Source: Bacteroidota bacterium (GTDB taxonomy: Bacteria; Bacteroidota; Bacteroidia; Chitinophagales; Chitinophagaceae). Taken from it: DNA of 55,406 nucleotides. Every line of letters starts with the position of its first letter. Positions within the stretch are counted from its first letter, which is position 1. Where the stretch lies: contig JAFDYG010000550.1 in the NCBI GenBank assembly GCA_018267545.1, positions 1-55,406 of the forward strand. The letters run 5' to 3'. The notes beneath the pieces are model-generated. The model was given only the letters and a program-made list of their open reading frames with translations. It did not search any database and was not told where the DNA came from. Shown one piece after another: positions 35,825 through 46,400 of this stretch. The position numbers and the translations under genes were made by a program.

Positions 35825-38305
35825 TTAGAATCCTTTCTTTTGGTTAAGTGCAATGATATTAGCCATCAGCCGGTAAGCGCCCGGTACGCCGGCCGGTAGT
35901 TCCCGGAAGAAGACCAGACCAGTATAGACGAACGTGCCTTTGCCATAATGCGCGACCACCAGGCTGCCTTTCTGCTCCTGCTCACCAGGGTCGTTCATCG
36001 AAAAGATCGCCTGATAAGCCGGGTCGGTCTGACCGGCAAAATAGATGCCACGTTCCTGGATCCATCCCTCAAAGTCCTTATCGGTTATCTTATTCGGGAA
36101 ATTAAGCACCGGATGCTCCGGCTGCAGGAAATTGACCTTCGCATGCTCATCCGTCACCCGGATATTGGACACGGCAAAGGAATAAGGTCCGATATTATTG
36201 GATACCCGGCCCAGATTTTCCCGGTTGTATTGAACGATAAGATTTCCACCCTCTTTTACATAGTCCATCAGCACGTCATGCCTGTCGGTCAGCCAATCGT
36301 GAACGTCATAGGCTCTCACACCGGCTATCACCGCGTCGAATTGCTTGAGCAGCGCCGACGTGATATCCCGTTCCTTTAGCATCACCACTTCATATCCCAT
36401 CTGCTGGAGAGCTTGCGGAACCTTATCTCCCGCGCCCTCGATATAGCCGATGCGATGTCCCGCCGTCTTGAGGTCGGCTACCACGAATCTCTCCCGGGCC
36501 GGACGGAAGTAATCGATACGGGGAATATGATCGTAGGCGATCGTTTTCATCTCCAGCGCCGTATCCTTTCCGTCGAATAGCAGGTTAGCCGTCGTCAGCT
36601 GCGACATAGCTGCCGTCGGCTGCGCCGACCAGGCAAACCCCGACGCCAATGAGCCACCCTTTTGCTGCGTGGCAAGACCCGTCGTCTGCGTCAGCGACAT
36701 CGCCGGTATCTTCATTCGCCGGGAATTATTTTTCGCCTCTACCCAAAACGGCTTCTCTTCCTTTCCGGTGAACAAAAGCAAACTGGGCTCAAACTGAGCC
36801 GTCGCAGGCGGCAGCACGGTCAGCGGCTGATAGAGCTCGCCCTTGACCGCATCGGTAAATTTATATTGTACGGGTTTTACAAAGACCATCTCTTCACCGC
36901 CGATCACCAGCTTGAATTTCGCCTCATAGGCAGGGCCGCCTTGCGGGTCGCCGATAAGCCGCTGGTCCCTGACATTGAATGAACCCGGCGACATCTCATC
37001 CGCCAGCCAATAAGGCTGCGTCACCGCTTTTTTAGGCGACACATAGATCGTACGGGACAGCGTATAATTTTTGTCTCCTTCCAGCTGCTGCCGGTAAGCC
37101 GTATCATAGCTTTCGAGACTGATGCTCCGGACAGACACCGGAGCATTCAGCCGGTTGTTCAGCACAAAGGTTATCGCCAGGGAGTCTCCCTGTACGGCAT
37201 AGGGCGTACGTACGACGGCCTCCAGCCAGAGACCGCTGCAGGCTTCGATCAACTGCTGGACTTCTTTCAGCTTCTGCGTCTTCCAATAACCGTCCTTCAG
37301 CTGATTGATGGCCTTATAGATTTCCACCAGCCCGGCGACCGACTTTTCGGGATGCAGAAGCGAAAAATCCTGCGTCAATTGATTCACCATTCCTTCGATC
37401 TTCTCCCCACCTTCTACCCTCTTCCAGCTGGTGACGACGTCATCGAGCGGATCGGAATGCGCGGGAGCCCCCGCAACCAGGGTGAAATATTCCATCGACT
37501 GGCCGCGGGCAGGCGTCAGCGCCGCGCCCTGGCTTTTATGATTGGTACGGCTCTCGGCCGCGATCTCGCCATAGCTCTTCCCCAGGATCGGGTTGTAGAC
37601 GCCTACGTCGATCTTGAGCTGGTCTTCATTGGCGGCAATGACGCCACCGCCGAAATTGAAACCATTCCAAAGTATCCGTTTGGCCTGCCAGGGTTTCACC
37701 CCATATTTAAGCTGCTCGGGGAAGCGTGACGGGTCTGCCGCGGCGACAAAGGCTTCGTGCGCCAGCACGGCCGAAGCAGAGTGATGGCCATGACCCGCCC
37801 GGCTGTCCGGCGGAAACCGGGTGAAGATGACGTCCGGCTGATACTTCCGGATCACCCAGACCACGTCGCTTAGTATCTTATCCTTGTCCCATGTCTTCAG
37901 CGCCTCGTCGGTGGACTTGGTAAATCCAAAGTCGAAAGCCCGGGCAAAAAACTGTTCGGCTCCATCCACTCTCCGGGCCGCCAGCATCTCCTGCGTACGG
38001 ATCAATCCCAGCTCGACACCCTGCTCGTCTCCGATCAGGTTTTGTCCGCCATCGCCCCTCGTCATCGACAGATAGGCGGTCCGATACAGCCGGTCCTTAG
38101 CCATATAGGCGATGAGCCGCGAATTTTCATCGTCGGGGTGTGCGGCCACATAGAGCACCGTTCCAAGTACATTCAGCTTCTTCATCCGAAGATAGATATC
38201 GGCTGAAGTCACCGTCGTAGGCCCTTGCGCCAGCAGACCGGAGCAGCAGCCAACCGTAAAAAGACATAGAGTAAACCAATAACGCATACGAGCAAAAGTA
38301 TTCAT
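35825..38305 (-). CDS. Secreted PIG-L family deacetylase with a large C-terminal region
   Basis: The product has 826 residues. The signal peptide is in the first 26 residues (MRYWFTLCLFTVGCCSGLLAQ preceded by MNTFAR; a start at 38287 is possible). The PIG-L domain (about 45-290) has the zinc motif AAHPDDENSRLIAY, RGDGGQNLIGDEQG and the late histidines in RAGHGHHSASAVLAHEA. The C-terminal half includes a glutamine-amidotransferase-like region (about 660-760, VIAGVRAYDVHDWL, MDYVKEGGNLIVQYN). PIG-L enzymes remove acetyl groups from N-acetylglucosamine-type compounds; this one would act outside the cytoplasm. It lies between the M14 gene and two small membrane proteins plus a symporter. Confidence 0.9.
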   Translation of the reverse strand: MNTFARMRYWFTLCLFTVGCCSGLLAQGPTTVTSADIYLRMKKLNVLGTVLYVAAHPDDENSRLIAYMAKDRLYRTAYLSMTRGDGGQNLIGDEQGVELGLIRTQEMLAARRVDGAEQFFARAFDFGFTKSTDEALKTWDKDKILSDVVWVIRKYQPDVIFTRFPPDSRAGHGHHSASAVLAHEAFVAAADPSRFPEQLKYGVKPWQAKRILWNGFNFGGGVIAANEDQLKIDVGVYNPILGKSYGEIAAESRTNHKSQGAALTPARGQSMEYFTLVAGAPAHSDPLDDVVTSWKRVEGGEKIEGMVNQLTQDFSLLHPEKSVAGLVEIYKAINQLKDGYWKTQKLKEVQQLIEACSGLWLEAVVRTPYAVQGDSLAITFVLNNRLNAPVSVRSISLESYDTAYRQQLEGDKNYTLSRTIYVSPKKAVTQPYWLADEMSPGSFNVRDQRLIGDPQGGPAYEAKFKLVIGGEEMVFVKPVQYKFTDAVKGELYQPLTVLPPATAQFEPSLLLFTGKEEKPFWVEAKNNSRRMKIPAMSLTQTTGLATQQKGGSLASGFAWSAQPTAAMSQLTTANLLFDGKDTALEMKTIAYDHIPRIDYFRPARERFVVADLKTAGHRIGYIEGAGDKVPQALQQMGYEVVMLKERDITSALLKQFDAVIAGVRAYDVHDWLTDRHDVLMDYVKEGGNLIVQYNRENLGRVSNNIGPYSFAVSNIRVTDEHAKVNFLQPEHPVLNFPNKITDKDFEGWIQERGIYFAGQTDPAYQAIFSMNDPGEQEQKGSLVVAHYGKGTFVYTGLVFFRELPAGVPGAYRLMANIIALNQKKGF

Positions 38306-38337
38306 TGATTTCCTTTTATAGTTACCGTTCAGCCCTT

Positions 38338-40869
38338 CTATTGACCCACCAAAAACACCGCGTTGCTGAATAACAATTTTCCATTTTCCCAGAAGCTGCG
38401 GAACAGAGGATCATCCGCCAGGTATATAACCTTTCCCCGGCCCATATCCTGCACTCCGAAAAGAAGCCCGTCCTTTAATTTTGACTTGGCCTTGACCCCT
38501 GTAAACCCACTCACATAGCTATCTTTCTTTATAACTCCCACATTCCATCCTCCGTTCTTTATAAACTCATAGACGCCGTCGTCCTGCTTGATCGTATAAT
38601 AATGGTTGGGGTAGCCAAAGGCCAGAGGATGGGTGTTGTCCAGCTCTACCCGGTAGATCGAACCCGGTACGCTGCCGGCAGCATCATCCCGCTGACGGTT
38701 GCCATAACGCCGAAGCGCCGAATAAGTTTCGTCCTTTTTATTTTTGTCGCCTTCCTTTTGTTCTTCTTCTTTCGACTGGATACCCCATTCCATTTTCGAG
38801 AGCTGCGCGACCGCATTTTCCATCGCGATCAGCCTGCCCCCTTCCCGGACCCAATTGCGGATCATGTCGGCATTGTTCTTTTCTTCGAGCGTGCGATAGA
38901 ACCCATTGGGCAGGATCAGCAAATCGAAGTTCTTCCACTGCACCCTGCCGATTTCATCGGCGTTGATCAGCGTCACCGGGTAACCGATCTCCTGCTCGAA
39001 GAGATGCCAGACCTCTCCGGCGTCCAGCGAGCTGACCTCTTCACCCGTCAGCAAGGCTATTCTTGGCCGGTGTATCAGGTGCACCAGGTCGCTGCCGAAA
39101 TCTGCACCTTTCTCTACAAAGCCGGAGGCAATGGACTCGAGCACGACTCCGGCTCTTGCGGCTGCGCCCGATACCAGCGGCCACAGACGCTGAGCGGCTC
39201 CATTCCCGGTGGTGGTGACGAGCAAAGTCCCGCTTCCAAAAGAGACGCCCCCGGATTGAAAAGCGCGTTCCGCATACCGGACCTTTACGCCCTTCTGCAG
39301 AAGTTCCGAAAGGAACCGGACGCTGCGCATACCCGTCCAGCGAACGGCGTAGCCATAGGCCGTATCCGAGATGTTTCTTGTCGTTTCCGTTACCGTCTCT
39401 TTCTTCGCCCCGCTGACATAGGCATTCAATCCGTAAGCCTGTACCCCATACACATAAGGAACAGACCATGCTGTTATATCATAGGTGATCGAATCGCTGA
39501 TTCGGGACTGCCGTTCGAACAATACCCTCAGCAAATTGGACTTGGGCTGATTGGCATTGATAACGATGTCTCCTGGTAACGCATGGAATGTAGCAGTCTT
39601 CCCCGTTTCATAATCCGTACCGGTAAATGCGCCGGACGTCACCGGCGTCCATTCGATCAGGTTCCTGTCCAGGAAGGTCTTCAGCCGCTCGAGCCGGTCC
39701 CCGAAGGAATCGTTTCGTAAAAAATACGCCTTGTAGTCTCCCTCCGGATGCTGTATCGCATTGGTAAAATAGTTATGAAACTCCTTGATCAGCCGCGTCG
39801 CGTGCTGAGAAGCTACTTCGATCGTCGAGATCCCCGTGGTAAAGTGGTGCTCCAATCGGTCGGCAAGCGTCAGAATGTCCCCGTCCGATGTCTGTACGGC
39901 TAATCCTGCGTTGATCCCTCCCTGCTCGAAGGTCATCCCGATCGCACCATTGTATATCGGGTAGGTATCACCGTAGCTGGGATAGAACAGATCGAATTCC
40001 TGCTTGGTAAAGTAAAGCCATCCGTTCCGGTCGAAGTACCGCGCATTGTTCCTCCCGATCAATACCTGGAACTCCCGCTGCCAGGGGGTAATGACGTCGT
40101 GATAGGGTTCCGCCGCGGGAGCGAAATAATAAGGATTATTGAAACCCTGCTCGTGATAGTCGACGTGCACCTGCGGCAGCCAGGCATTGTACTTCTTCAG
40201 CCGCTGCACCGTCTCAACCTGTGTCTGCCAGGCCCAGTCCCGGTTAAGGTCGAAATTGTAGTGGTTGCTCCGCCCCCTCGGCCAGGGTTCCGAATGTTCC
40301 CTGGACTGCCTGTCCGGATTGGGTTGGGCGCCAACCACGCTGTTGAACCAGTTGACATACCGGTCCCGTCCGTCCGGGTTGATACAAGGGTCCATGATCA
40401 CCACGGTGTTTTTTAGCCAGTCCGCAACCCGGCTATCCGAGCCGCTGACCAGTGTATATAAGGTCTTCATCGACGCTTCCGAAGAAGCCGCCTCATTGCC
40501 ATGAACGTTGTAGCTCAGCCACACGATCACGGGCCCATCCTCGCTGCCCGCGGCGCTGCCGGCGCCGCCTACCCCCGCCAGCTTCAAATTGTTGGTCCGA
40601 ATGGACTCCAGCTTCTTTAAATTTTCCGGCGACGCGATATAGGCCAGCAATAACGGCCGTCCTTCATAGGTCGTCCCATACTGCTCCAGCTGCACCCGAT
40701 CCGGCGAAGTTCGCGCGACCTCTTTAAAGTAGGCGACGATCTTATCGTGCGGCGTAAAATGTTTTCCGAGCGGATACCCCAAAAAAGTCTCCGGCGAAGG
40801 CGCCTGCGCGAAAATAGAAGAAGAAAAAACGAATAAGACGATTGGAAGAAGGAATGAGCGGTGGTTCAT
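38338..40869 (-). CDS. M14-family zinc carboxypeptidase
   Basis: The product has 843 residues from the ATG at 40869 (MNHRSFLLPIVLFVFSSSIFAQ signal; a start three codons earlier is possible). The zinc ligands are in WLSYNVHGNEAASSEASM (HxxE), with the third ligand probably the histidine in QVHVDYHEQGF. The catalytic glutamate is probably in IGMTFEQGGINAGL. The C-terminal part (about 600-840) contains a glutamine-amidotransferase-like region (LLTGEEVSSLDAGEVWHLF, NWVREGGRLIAMEN). It removes C-terminal residues from peptides outside the cytoplasm. It opens the minus-strand operon and is divergent from the gamma-glutamyltransferase gene. Confidence 0.9.
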   Translation of the reverse strand: MNHRSFLLPIVLFVFSSSIFAQAPSPETFLGYPLGKHFTPHDKIVAYFKEVARTSPDRVQLEQYGTTYEGRPLLLAYIASPENLKKLESIRTNNLKLAGVGGAGSAAGSEDGPVIVWLSYNVHGNEAASSEASMKTLYTLVSGSDSRVADWLKNTVVIMDPCINPDGRDRYVNWFNSVVGAQPNPDRQSREHSEPWPRGRSNHYNFDLNRDWAWQTQVETVQRLKKYNAWLPQVHVDYHEQGFNNPYYFAPAAEPYHDVITPWQREFQVLIGRNNARYFDRNGWLYFTKQEFDLFYPSYGDTYPIYNGAIGMTFEQGGINAGLAVQTSDGDILTLADRLEHHFTTGISTIEVASQHATRLIKEFHNYFTNAIQHPEGDYKAYFLRNDSFGDRLERLKTFLDRNLIEWTPVTSGAFTGTDYETGKTATFHALPGDIVINANQPKSNLLRVLFERQSRISDSITYDITAWSVPYVYGVQAYGLNAYVSGAKKETVTETTRNISDTAYGYAVRWTGMRSVRFLSELLQKGVKVRYAERAFQSGGVSFGSGTLLVTTTGNGAAQRLWPLVSGAAARAGVVLESIASGFVEKGADFGSDLVHLIHRPRIALLTGEEVSSLDAGEVWHLFEQEIGYPVTLINADEIGRVQWKNFDLLILPNGFYRTLEEKNNADMIRNWVREGGRLIAMENAVAQLSKMEWGIQSKEEEQKEGDKNKKDETYSALRRYGNRQRDDAAGSVPGSIYRVELDNTHPLAFGYPNHYYTIKQDDGVYEFIKNGGWNVGVIKKDSYVSGFTGVKAKSKLKDGLLFGVQDMGRGKVIYLADDPLFRSFWENGKLLFSNAVFLVGQ

Positions 40870-40941
40870 GAAACGCAAAAATTACTGTCGAATGTAAGAA
40901 GAAAAAATAAAATGGTACCTTACATTAAATCACACTGCTTT

Positions 40942-42711
40942 ATGCGTCATCTGGCTATGACTCTTGTCCTTATAGTCCTGCTTACCCGCAGCGGACGCGC
41001 ACAAAATCCGCAAACAGCTTATTCCTACACGATCAACAAGACCGCTGCCGTTTCCAATGGCGCTGTCGTCTCCGCCCACCCACTGGCTACCCATATCGGG
41101 GTCCAGATCCTTCGCCAGGGAGGGAACGCCTTCGACGCGGCTATCGCCACCCAGCTGGCGCTCGCCGTCGTCTACCCCGGCGCGGGAAACATCGGCGGCG
41201 GCGGCTTCATGGTCGCTCACCGGGTGAGTCCTGCCAACGACGTCCACACTTCGGGCAAAGCTTCCGGCGCTAACATCGCGATCGACTACCGCGAAAAAGC
41301 CCCGGCAGCCGCCACGCGTGACATGTACCTCGATGCTGCCGGCAACGCCCGCACCGACCTCAGCCAGAATGGCCACCTCGCCTCCGGCGTCCCCGGCGCC
41401 GTAGCCGGTATCTTCGCCGAATACAAATACGCCCGCCTCCCCTTTGCGAAGCTGATCCAGCCCGCAATCGACCTGGCCGAAAAAGGATTTGTCATCACCA
41501 CCGGCGAAGCCCGGGGTCTCAACAGCCACCAGGAGTCTTTTACGAAATATAACACCGTCTCCCCCGTCTTTGTAAAACCGGGCGGCTGGAAAGCCGGCGA
41601 CACCCTCATCCAAAAGGACCTCGCGGCCACCCTGCGCCGCATACGCGACCAGGGCGCCAGGGGATTCTACGAAGGAACGACGGCCCGCCTCATCCTCGAA
41701 GAAATGAAAAGGGGAAAAGGGATCATCACCGCTGCCGACCTGAAAGGATACCAGGCAAAGGTCCGACCCGCCACCGTCTTTCCCTATAAGGAATACAGCA
41801 TCGTAACCATGCCCCTGCCCAGCAGCGGCGGCGTGGTCCTGCAGCAAATGCTAAAGATGGTGGAGACCCAGCCCCTCGCCAGCTATGGCTTCGAGTCGGT
41901 AAAAGCCGTCCACCTCATGACCGAAGTCGAAAGACTGGCCTATGCCGACCGGGCAAAATACCTCGGCGATAGAGACTATTACTCGGTCCCTGTCACCACC
42001 CTTACCAGCTCCGCCTATCTCCGCCGCAGGATGGCCGAGATCCCCGCCGATAAAGCCGGCAGCAGCAAAGATATCCAGTCGGGCGTCATCAATCCCGCCA
42101 GCGAGGAGACCACCCACTTCGAGGTCGTCGACAAGGAAGGCAATGCCGTCTCTATCACGACGACCCTGAACGGCGGCTATGGCAGCCAGGTCGTCGTCGC
42201 AGGCGCCGGCTTCCTGCTCAACAACGAGATGGACGACTTCAGCGTCAAACCCGGCGTACCCAATATGTATGGCGCCGTCGGCGCCGAAGCCAATGCCATC
42301 GCTCCCGGCAAACGCATGCTCAGCTCGATGACCCCCTCCCTCGTCCTGAAGGACGGAAGCGTGCACCTGGTAGTCGGAACTCCGGGCGGCACGACCATCA
42401 CCACCTCCGTCTTTCAAACTATCGTAGACATTCTGGACTTCCACCTTAGTCCCGACGAAGCCGTCAATAAACCCAAGTTCCATCACCAATGGCTACCCGA
42501 TACGCTATATGTCGAAAAATGTTTTGCCGCCGATACCCGGGAGCAGCTTAAAACGATGGGCTATACGATCGAGCAGAGAGGCGCCATCGGCCGCACCGAG
42601 GTCATCCAGGTCATGCCGGGAAAACCTGCATCAGCCGGCCAGGCGACTAAATCCCGTCAGCTCATCGCCGTAGGCGACAGCCGCGGCGACGACACCGCAG
42701 AAGGTTATTAG
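40942..42711 (+). CDS. ggt: Gamma-glutamyltransferase
   Basis: The product has 589 residues from the ATG at 40942, which gives a compact signal peptide (MRHLAMTLVLIVLLTRSGRAQ). An ATG at 40912 with an A-rich leader is a serious alternative. The precursor splits itself before the nucleophile threonine, seen here in EETTHFEVVDKEGNAVS. Other marks are VVSAHPLATHIGVQILRQGGNAFDAAIA, the PGAVAGIFAEYK block, LPSSGGVVLQQML and LSSMTPSLVLKDG, and GTPGGTTITTSVFQ. It cleaves gamma-glutamyl bonds, such as in glutathione, in the periplasm. It is divergent from the M14/PIG-L/symporter operon. Confidence 0.95.
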   Translation: MRHLAMTLVLIVLLTRSGRAQNPQTAYSYTINKTAAVSNGAVVSAHPLATHIGVQILRQGGNAFDAAIATQLALAVVYPGAGNIGGGGFMVAHRVSPANDVHTSGKASGANIAIDYREKAPAAATRDMYLDAAGNARTDLSQNGHLASGVPGAVAGIFAEYKYARLPFAKLIQPAIDLAEKGFVITTGEARGLNSHQESFTKYNTVSPVFVKPGGWKAGDTLIQKDLAATLRRIRDQGARGFYEGTTARLILEEMKRGKGIITAADLKGYQAKVRPATVFPYKEYSIVTMPLPSSGGVVLQQMLKMVETQPLASYGFESVKAVHLMTEVERLAYADRAKYLGDRDYYSVPVTTLTSSAYLRRRMAEIPADKAGSSKDIQSGVINPASEETTHFEVVDKEGNAVSITTTLNGGYGSQVVVAGAGFLLNNEMDDFSVKPGVPNMYGAVGAEANAIAPGKRMLSSMTPSLVLKDGSVHLVVGTPGGTTITTSVFQTIVDILDFHLSPDEAVNKPKFHHQWLPDTLYVEKCFAADTREQLKTMGYTIEQRGAIGRTEVIQVMPGKPASAGQATKSRQLIAVGDSRGDDTAEGY

Positions 42712-42753
42712 ATAAATGTGGGCCCCGCCCCAATCAACTATAAAAACACGCAT

Positions 42754-43299
42754 ATGAGCGCTACCCTTGGTCAGGTCTACCTCGAATCCGTCATCAAACG
42801 CCAGATGAGCTACAAAACACTCGGCGACATGACCTTCTCCCAGCTGGAAGAAAAAGACTTTCACTACCGCCCAAATCCCGAAAGCAACAGCATCGCCATC
42901 ATCATCAACCACCTCTCCGGCAATATGCTCAGCCGCTGGACCAACTTCCTCACCGAAGATGGAGAAAAACCCGGCCGCAACCGCGACGAAGAATTCGCCG
43001 AACCCAACCTCACGAAGGAACAGCTCCTCGAACGCTGGGAAAAAGGCTGGGCCTGCCTGCTCGGCAACCTCGGCTCTCTCAAGGAAGAAGACCTCCTGAA
43101 AACCATCACCATCCGCCACGAGCCGCTGCTGGCCGTAGACGCGATCAATCGCCAGCTGGCCCACTACCCCCACCACGTCGGCCAGATCATTTACATCGGT
43201 AAGATGATTCGCGGCGCCGCCTGGCAAAGCCTCTCGATCTCGAAGGGCGCCTCCCAGGCCTTCAACCAATTCATGCAGGATAAGCACGCCCGGCGTTAA
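42754..43299 (+). CDS. DUF1572 / DinB-like four-helix protein
   Basis: The product has 181 residues from the ATG at 42754 (MSATLGQVYLES); the frame also opens at a GTG at 42718. The helical-bundle family is recognisable from NPESNSIAIIINHLSGNMLSRW, where the histidine is a metal ligand, and the C-terminal HYPHHVGQIIYIGKM with two or three more histidines. DinB-like proteins often use such sites with thiol cofactors, but the function of this member is unknown. It follows ggt by 42 bases. A 16-base sequence spanning its stop is repeated 60 bases downstream. Confidence 0.88.
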   Translation: MSATLGQVYLESVIKRQMSYKTLGDMTFSQLEEKDFHYRPNPESNSIAIIINHLSGNMLSRWTNFLTEDGEKPGRNRDEEFAEPNLTKEQLLERWEKGWACLLGNLGSLKEEDLLKTITIRHEPLLAVDAINRQLAHYPHHVGQIIYIGKMIRGAAWQSLSISKGASQAFNQFMQDKHARR

Positions 43300-43359
43300 C
43301 CGCCCCCAACTACCTCGCAGACCCGCCCCAGCCGGCGCCCGCCGCACGCCCGGCGTTAA
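43284..43359. repeat. 16-base direct repeat spanning a stop codon
   Basis: GCACGCCCGGCGTTAA occurs at 43284-43299, where it encodes the last three codons and the stop of the DUF1572 gene, and again at 43344-43359, exactly 60 bases on. The DNA between is C-rich and contains no gene. Confidence 0.8.
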
Positions 43360-43387
43360 ACTTTTCCTTTTTCTCCGGTCCTATCAA

Positions 43388-43416
43388 TTGTGAGCCTTTT
43401 ATTGGTATTGAATTTG
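43388..43416 (+). promoter_or_regulatory. Candidate Bacteroidota-type promoter for the TamB-like gene
   Basis: TTG at 43388-43390, an 18-base spacer, and TGAATTTG at 43409-43416 (one mismatch to TAnnTTTG). Transcription would start near 43423, about 40 bases before the proposed start codon of the TamB-like gene. Confidence 0.5.
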
Positions 43417-43464
43417 TACATCGCAGCCTAAAGCGTAATTTTACCACCTGAAACGGTATAGCCC

Positions 43465-46400
43465 CTGAGAAAGATCTGGAAAATACTCCGTAATACATTA
43501 CTAATTCTATTACTATTGCTGATTACAGGGTGGGTGCTTATCCAACTGCCCCCCGTCCAGACCTGGCTGGTCCGACAGGTAACCAACCGCCTCTCCCACG
43601 ACCTTCATACCACCATCCGAATCCGCCACGTCGACTTCTCTCTTTTCAACAAGATGCTGCTCCAGGGCGCCCTCGTCGAGGACGACAAAAAGGACACCCT
43701 CCTATATGCCGGTACCGTAAAGGTCAATATCACCGACTGGTGGTTCTTCAAAGACAAGGCGCAGCTGAAATATATCGGTCTGGAAAATGCGACGGTCAAG
43801 CTCCAGCGGACCGACTCCATCTGGAACTACCAGTTTATCGTCGACTACTTCTCCAAGCCCCCTCCGACCAGTCCCGCCATCAAGGATACGACTCCCGGGA
43901 TGCAGCTCGACCTGAAAGAAGTGGACCTCTCCAATATTCACTTCCTCAAGCGGGATAGCTGGCGTGGCGAAGACATGGACCTCCGGCTCAGCTCCATGCA
44001 GCTCGACGCAGACACCATCAGCTTCTCTCAAAAAATAGCCCGCCTGAATAGCCTGACCTTTACCAGGCCCGACTTCACCATCCTGAACTACGACGGCAAC
44101 CGCCCCCACCCTCCCCTCGATACGGAAAAGATCGTCAACGACCCACACCACCTCCGTCTAAACCCCGGAGAATGGGACCTAACGGCCGGCGTCGTCTCGA
44201 TCAAGAACGGCTCCTTCCGTCACGAAGAAAAAGCCGATACCGTATTCAACAAGTATTTCGACGGAAATCATATCTTCTTCTCCGCCGTCAACACCAGCTT
44301 CTCCAAGCTTCGCCTCAACCGCGATACCATCACCGCCCAGCTCCTGCTCAGCACAAAAGAGCGCAGCGGCCTGGAGGTAAAGAAACTCAGCGCAAACATC
44401 AAGTGGTTCCCCGAAGCCATGGAATTCCATCGTCTCGACCTGGTTACCAACCGGAGTCATCTGCGTAACTTTTTTGCCATGCGCTTCACCACCCTGGACG
44501 ACATGTCGGACTTCGAAACCAGGATCAGGATGGAAGGCCGCTTCACGGACGCGGAAATCGATTCCGACGACATATCGTTCTTCGCCCCTGCCTTGCGCGA
44601 CTGGAAGAAACATATCCGGATGACGGGCGACCTCCAGGGCACCGTCGCCAACCTGCAGGGCCGCAAGGTCGTCCTGGAAGCCGGCAAGAATACCCTGCTC
44701 AATGGAGACATCCACCTGAAGGGCCTCCCCTATATCGACACTACCCGAATCGAATTTAAATCCAACGACTTCCGAACCACGTACTCCGACATGGTCGCAC
44801 TGGTCCCCTCGATAAAATCCGTCGGGCAGCCCCGCATCGACCGCGTCGAATGGCTCCGTTTCAAAGGAGACTTTACCGGCACCATCCACGACTTCATCAC
44901 CAAGGGAACCATCGAGACCAATCTCGGCAATATCGTCACCAACGTCGACATGCAATTTCCCGACAATGGCCCCTCCGTCTATTCGGGGACCCTTGCCACC
45001 GATAGCTTCCACCTCGGCGCCTTTTTGGACAACGACAACCTCGGCTCCATTTCCTTCCAGGGGAAGATCAAGGGCGCAGGCCTCCGGACAGGTACCCTCA
45101 ACGCCACCCTGGACGGCACCATCACCAGTCTCGAATTCAACCAGTATACCTACCAGCAGATAAAGGTCAACGGAACGGTAGCCAAGAAGAAATTCAACGG
45201 CGAGCTGGTTTCCGGCGACCCCAACCTCGGCGTCCACCTCAATGGTCTTATCGACTTTAGCGGCGGACAACCTAAGTTCGACTTCGAAGCGGAAGTTGCC
45301 AGGGCCAGTCTGGCCAGGCTGCACTTTACCAACCAGCCGGTCGAATTCCTCGGGAAGCTAAAAGTCAATTTTACCGGCGACGACATCGACAACTTCCTAG
45401 GTCATGCCAGCATCTACGACGCCTCGGTCTTCAAGAACGGCAACCGCGTTTCCTTCGACTCGCTGACACTGGAATCCAGCATCATCGATAACAACAAGAC
45501 CATTACTGTCGTCAGCAACGAATTCGACGGCGCCATCGTCGGCGAGTTCTCCATCAAGGACCTGCCCGCATCCTTCCAAACCTTCCTCAACAAATACTAT
45601 CCCAGCTATATCAAACCGGCCAAGGCCGTCCCCATCAATCAGAACTTCAGCTTCGTCATCACGACCAAGAAGGTCGACGAATACATCGACCTGTTCAACA
45701 AAGACCTTAAAGGCTTCAACAATGCAGCCCTTAGCGGCCGTATCGACACCCGCGACAACCTGCTCGACCTCAACGTCGACCTCCCGACCTTCGGCTATAA
45801 GAATATCGCATTCGAAAACCTCACCCTGAAGGGAAGGGGCAACCTCGACAGCCTTTCCATGGAGACCACCATCGGCAACGTCGCGCTCAGCGACAGCCTG
45901 CGCTTTCCTTCTACGCATATCCGTCTCCGTTCGTCCAACGACCAATCTTATTTACAGGTAACGACAAGCGCCAACCAGACCCTCAACTCCGCCAATATCA
46001 GCGCACACGTACAGACCCTCCCCACCGGAGTACGTCTTACGTTCGATCCCTCTACGGTGGATATCAACAGCAAGACCTGGAGCATCGATAAGGACGGCGA
46101 GCTTGCCTTTAGCAGCAACGTCCTTTCCGCCGACGCCCTGCGCCTTCATAATGGCGACCAGGAAGTGCGGATAACCACACACCCCTCCGGGGAAGGTAAC
46201 TGGAACGACATCCACGCCGAGATAAAGAAGGTAAACATCGGTGACTTTACTCCCTATATCGTCAAGTCCGAACGCATCGAGGGCTTGCTTACCGGAAGCG
46301 TCGACATGACGGATCCTTTTGGGAAACCGTTTATTAAATTTACCGGCGATGCCGACCAGTTCCGCTTCGCCAATGACTCTATCGGACACCTGGAGCTATC

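Noticed and set aside
44179-45324. 381-codon minus-strand frame inside the TamB-like gene (and a similar one at 47365-48237)
   Set aside because: In-register antisense shadows of a repetitive, high-GC gene with no recognisable protein features.
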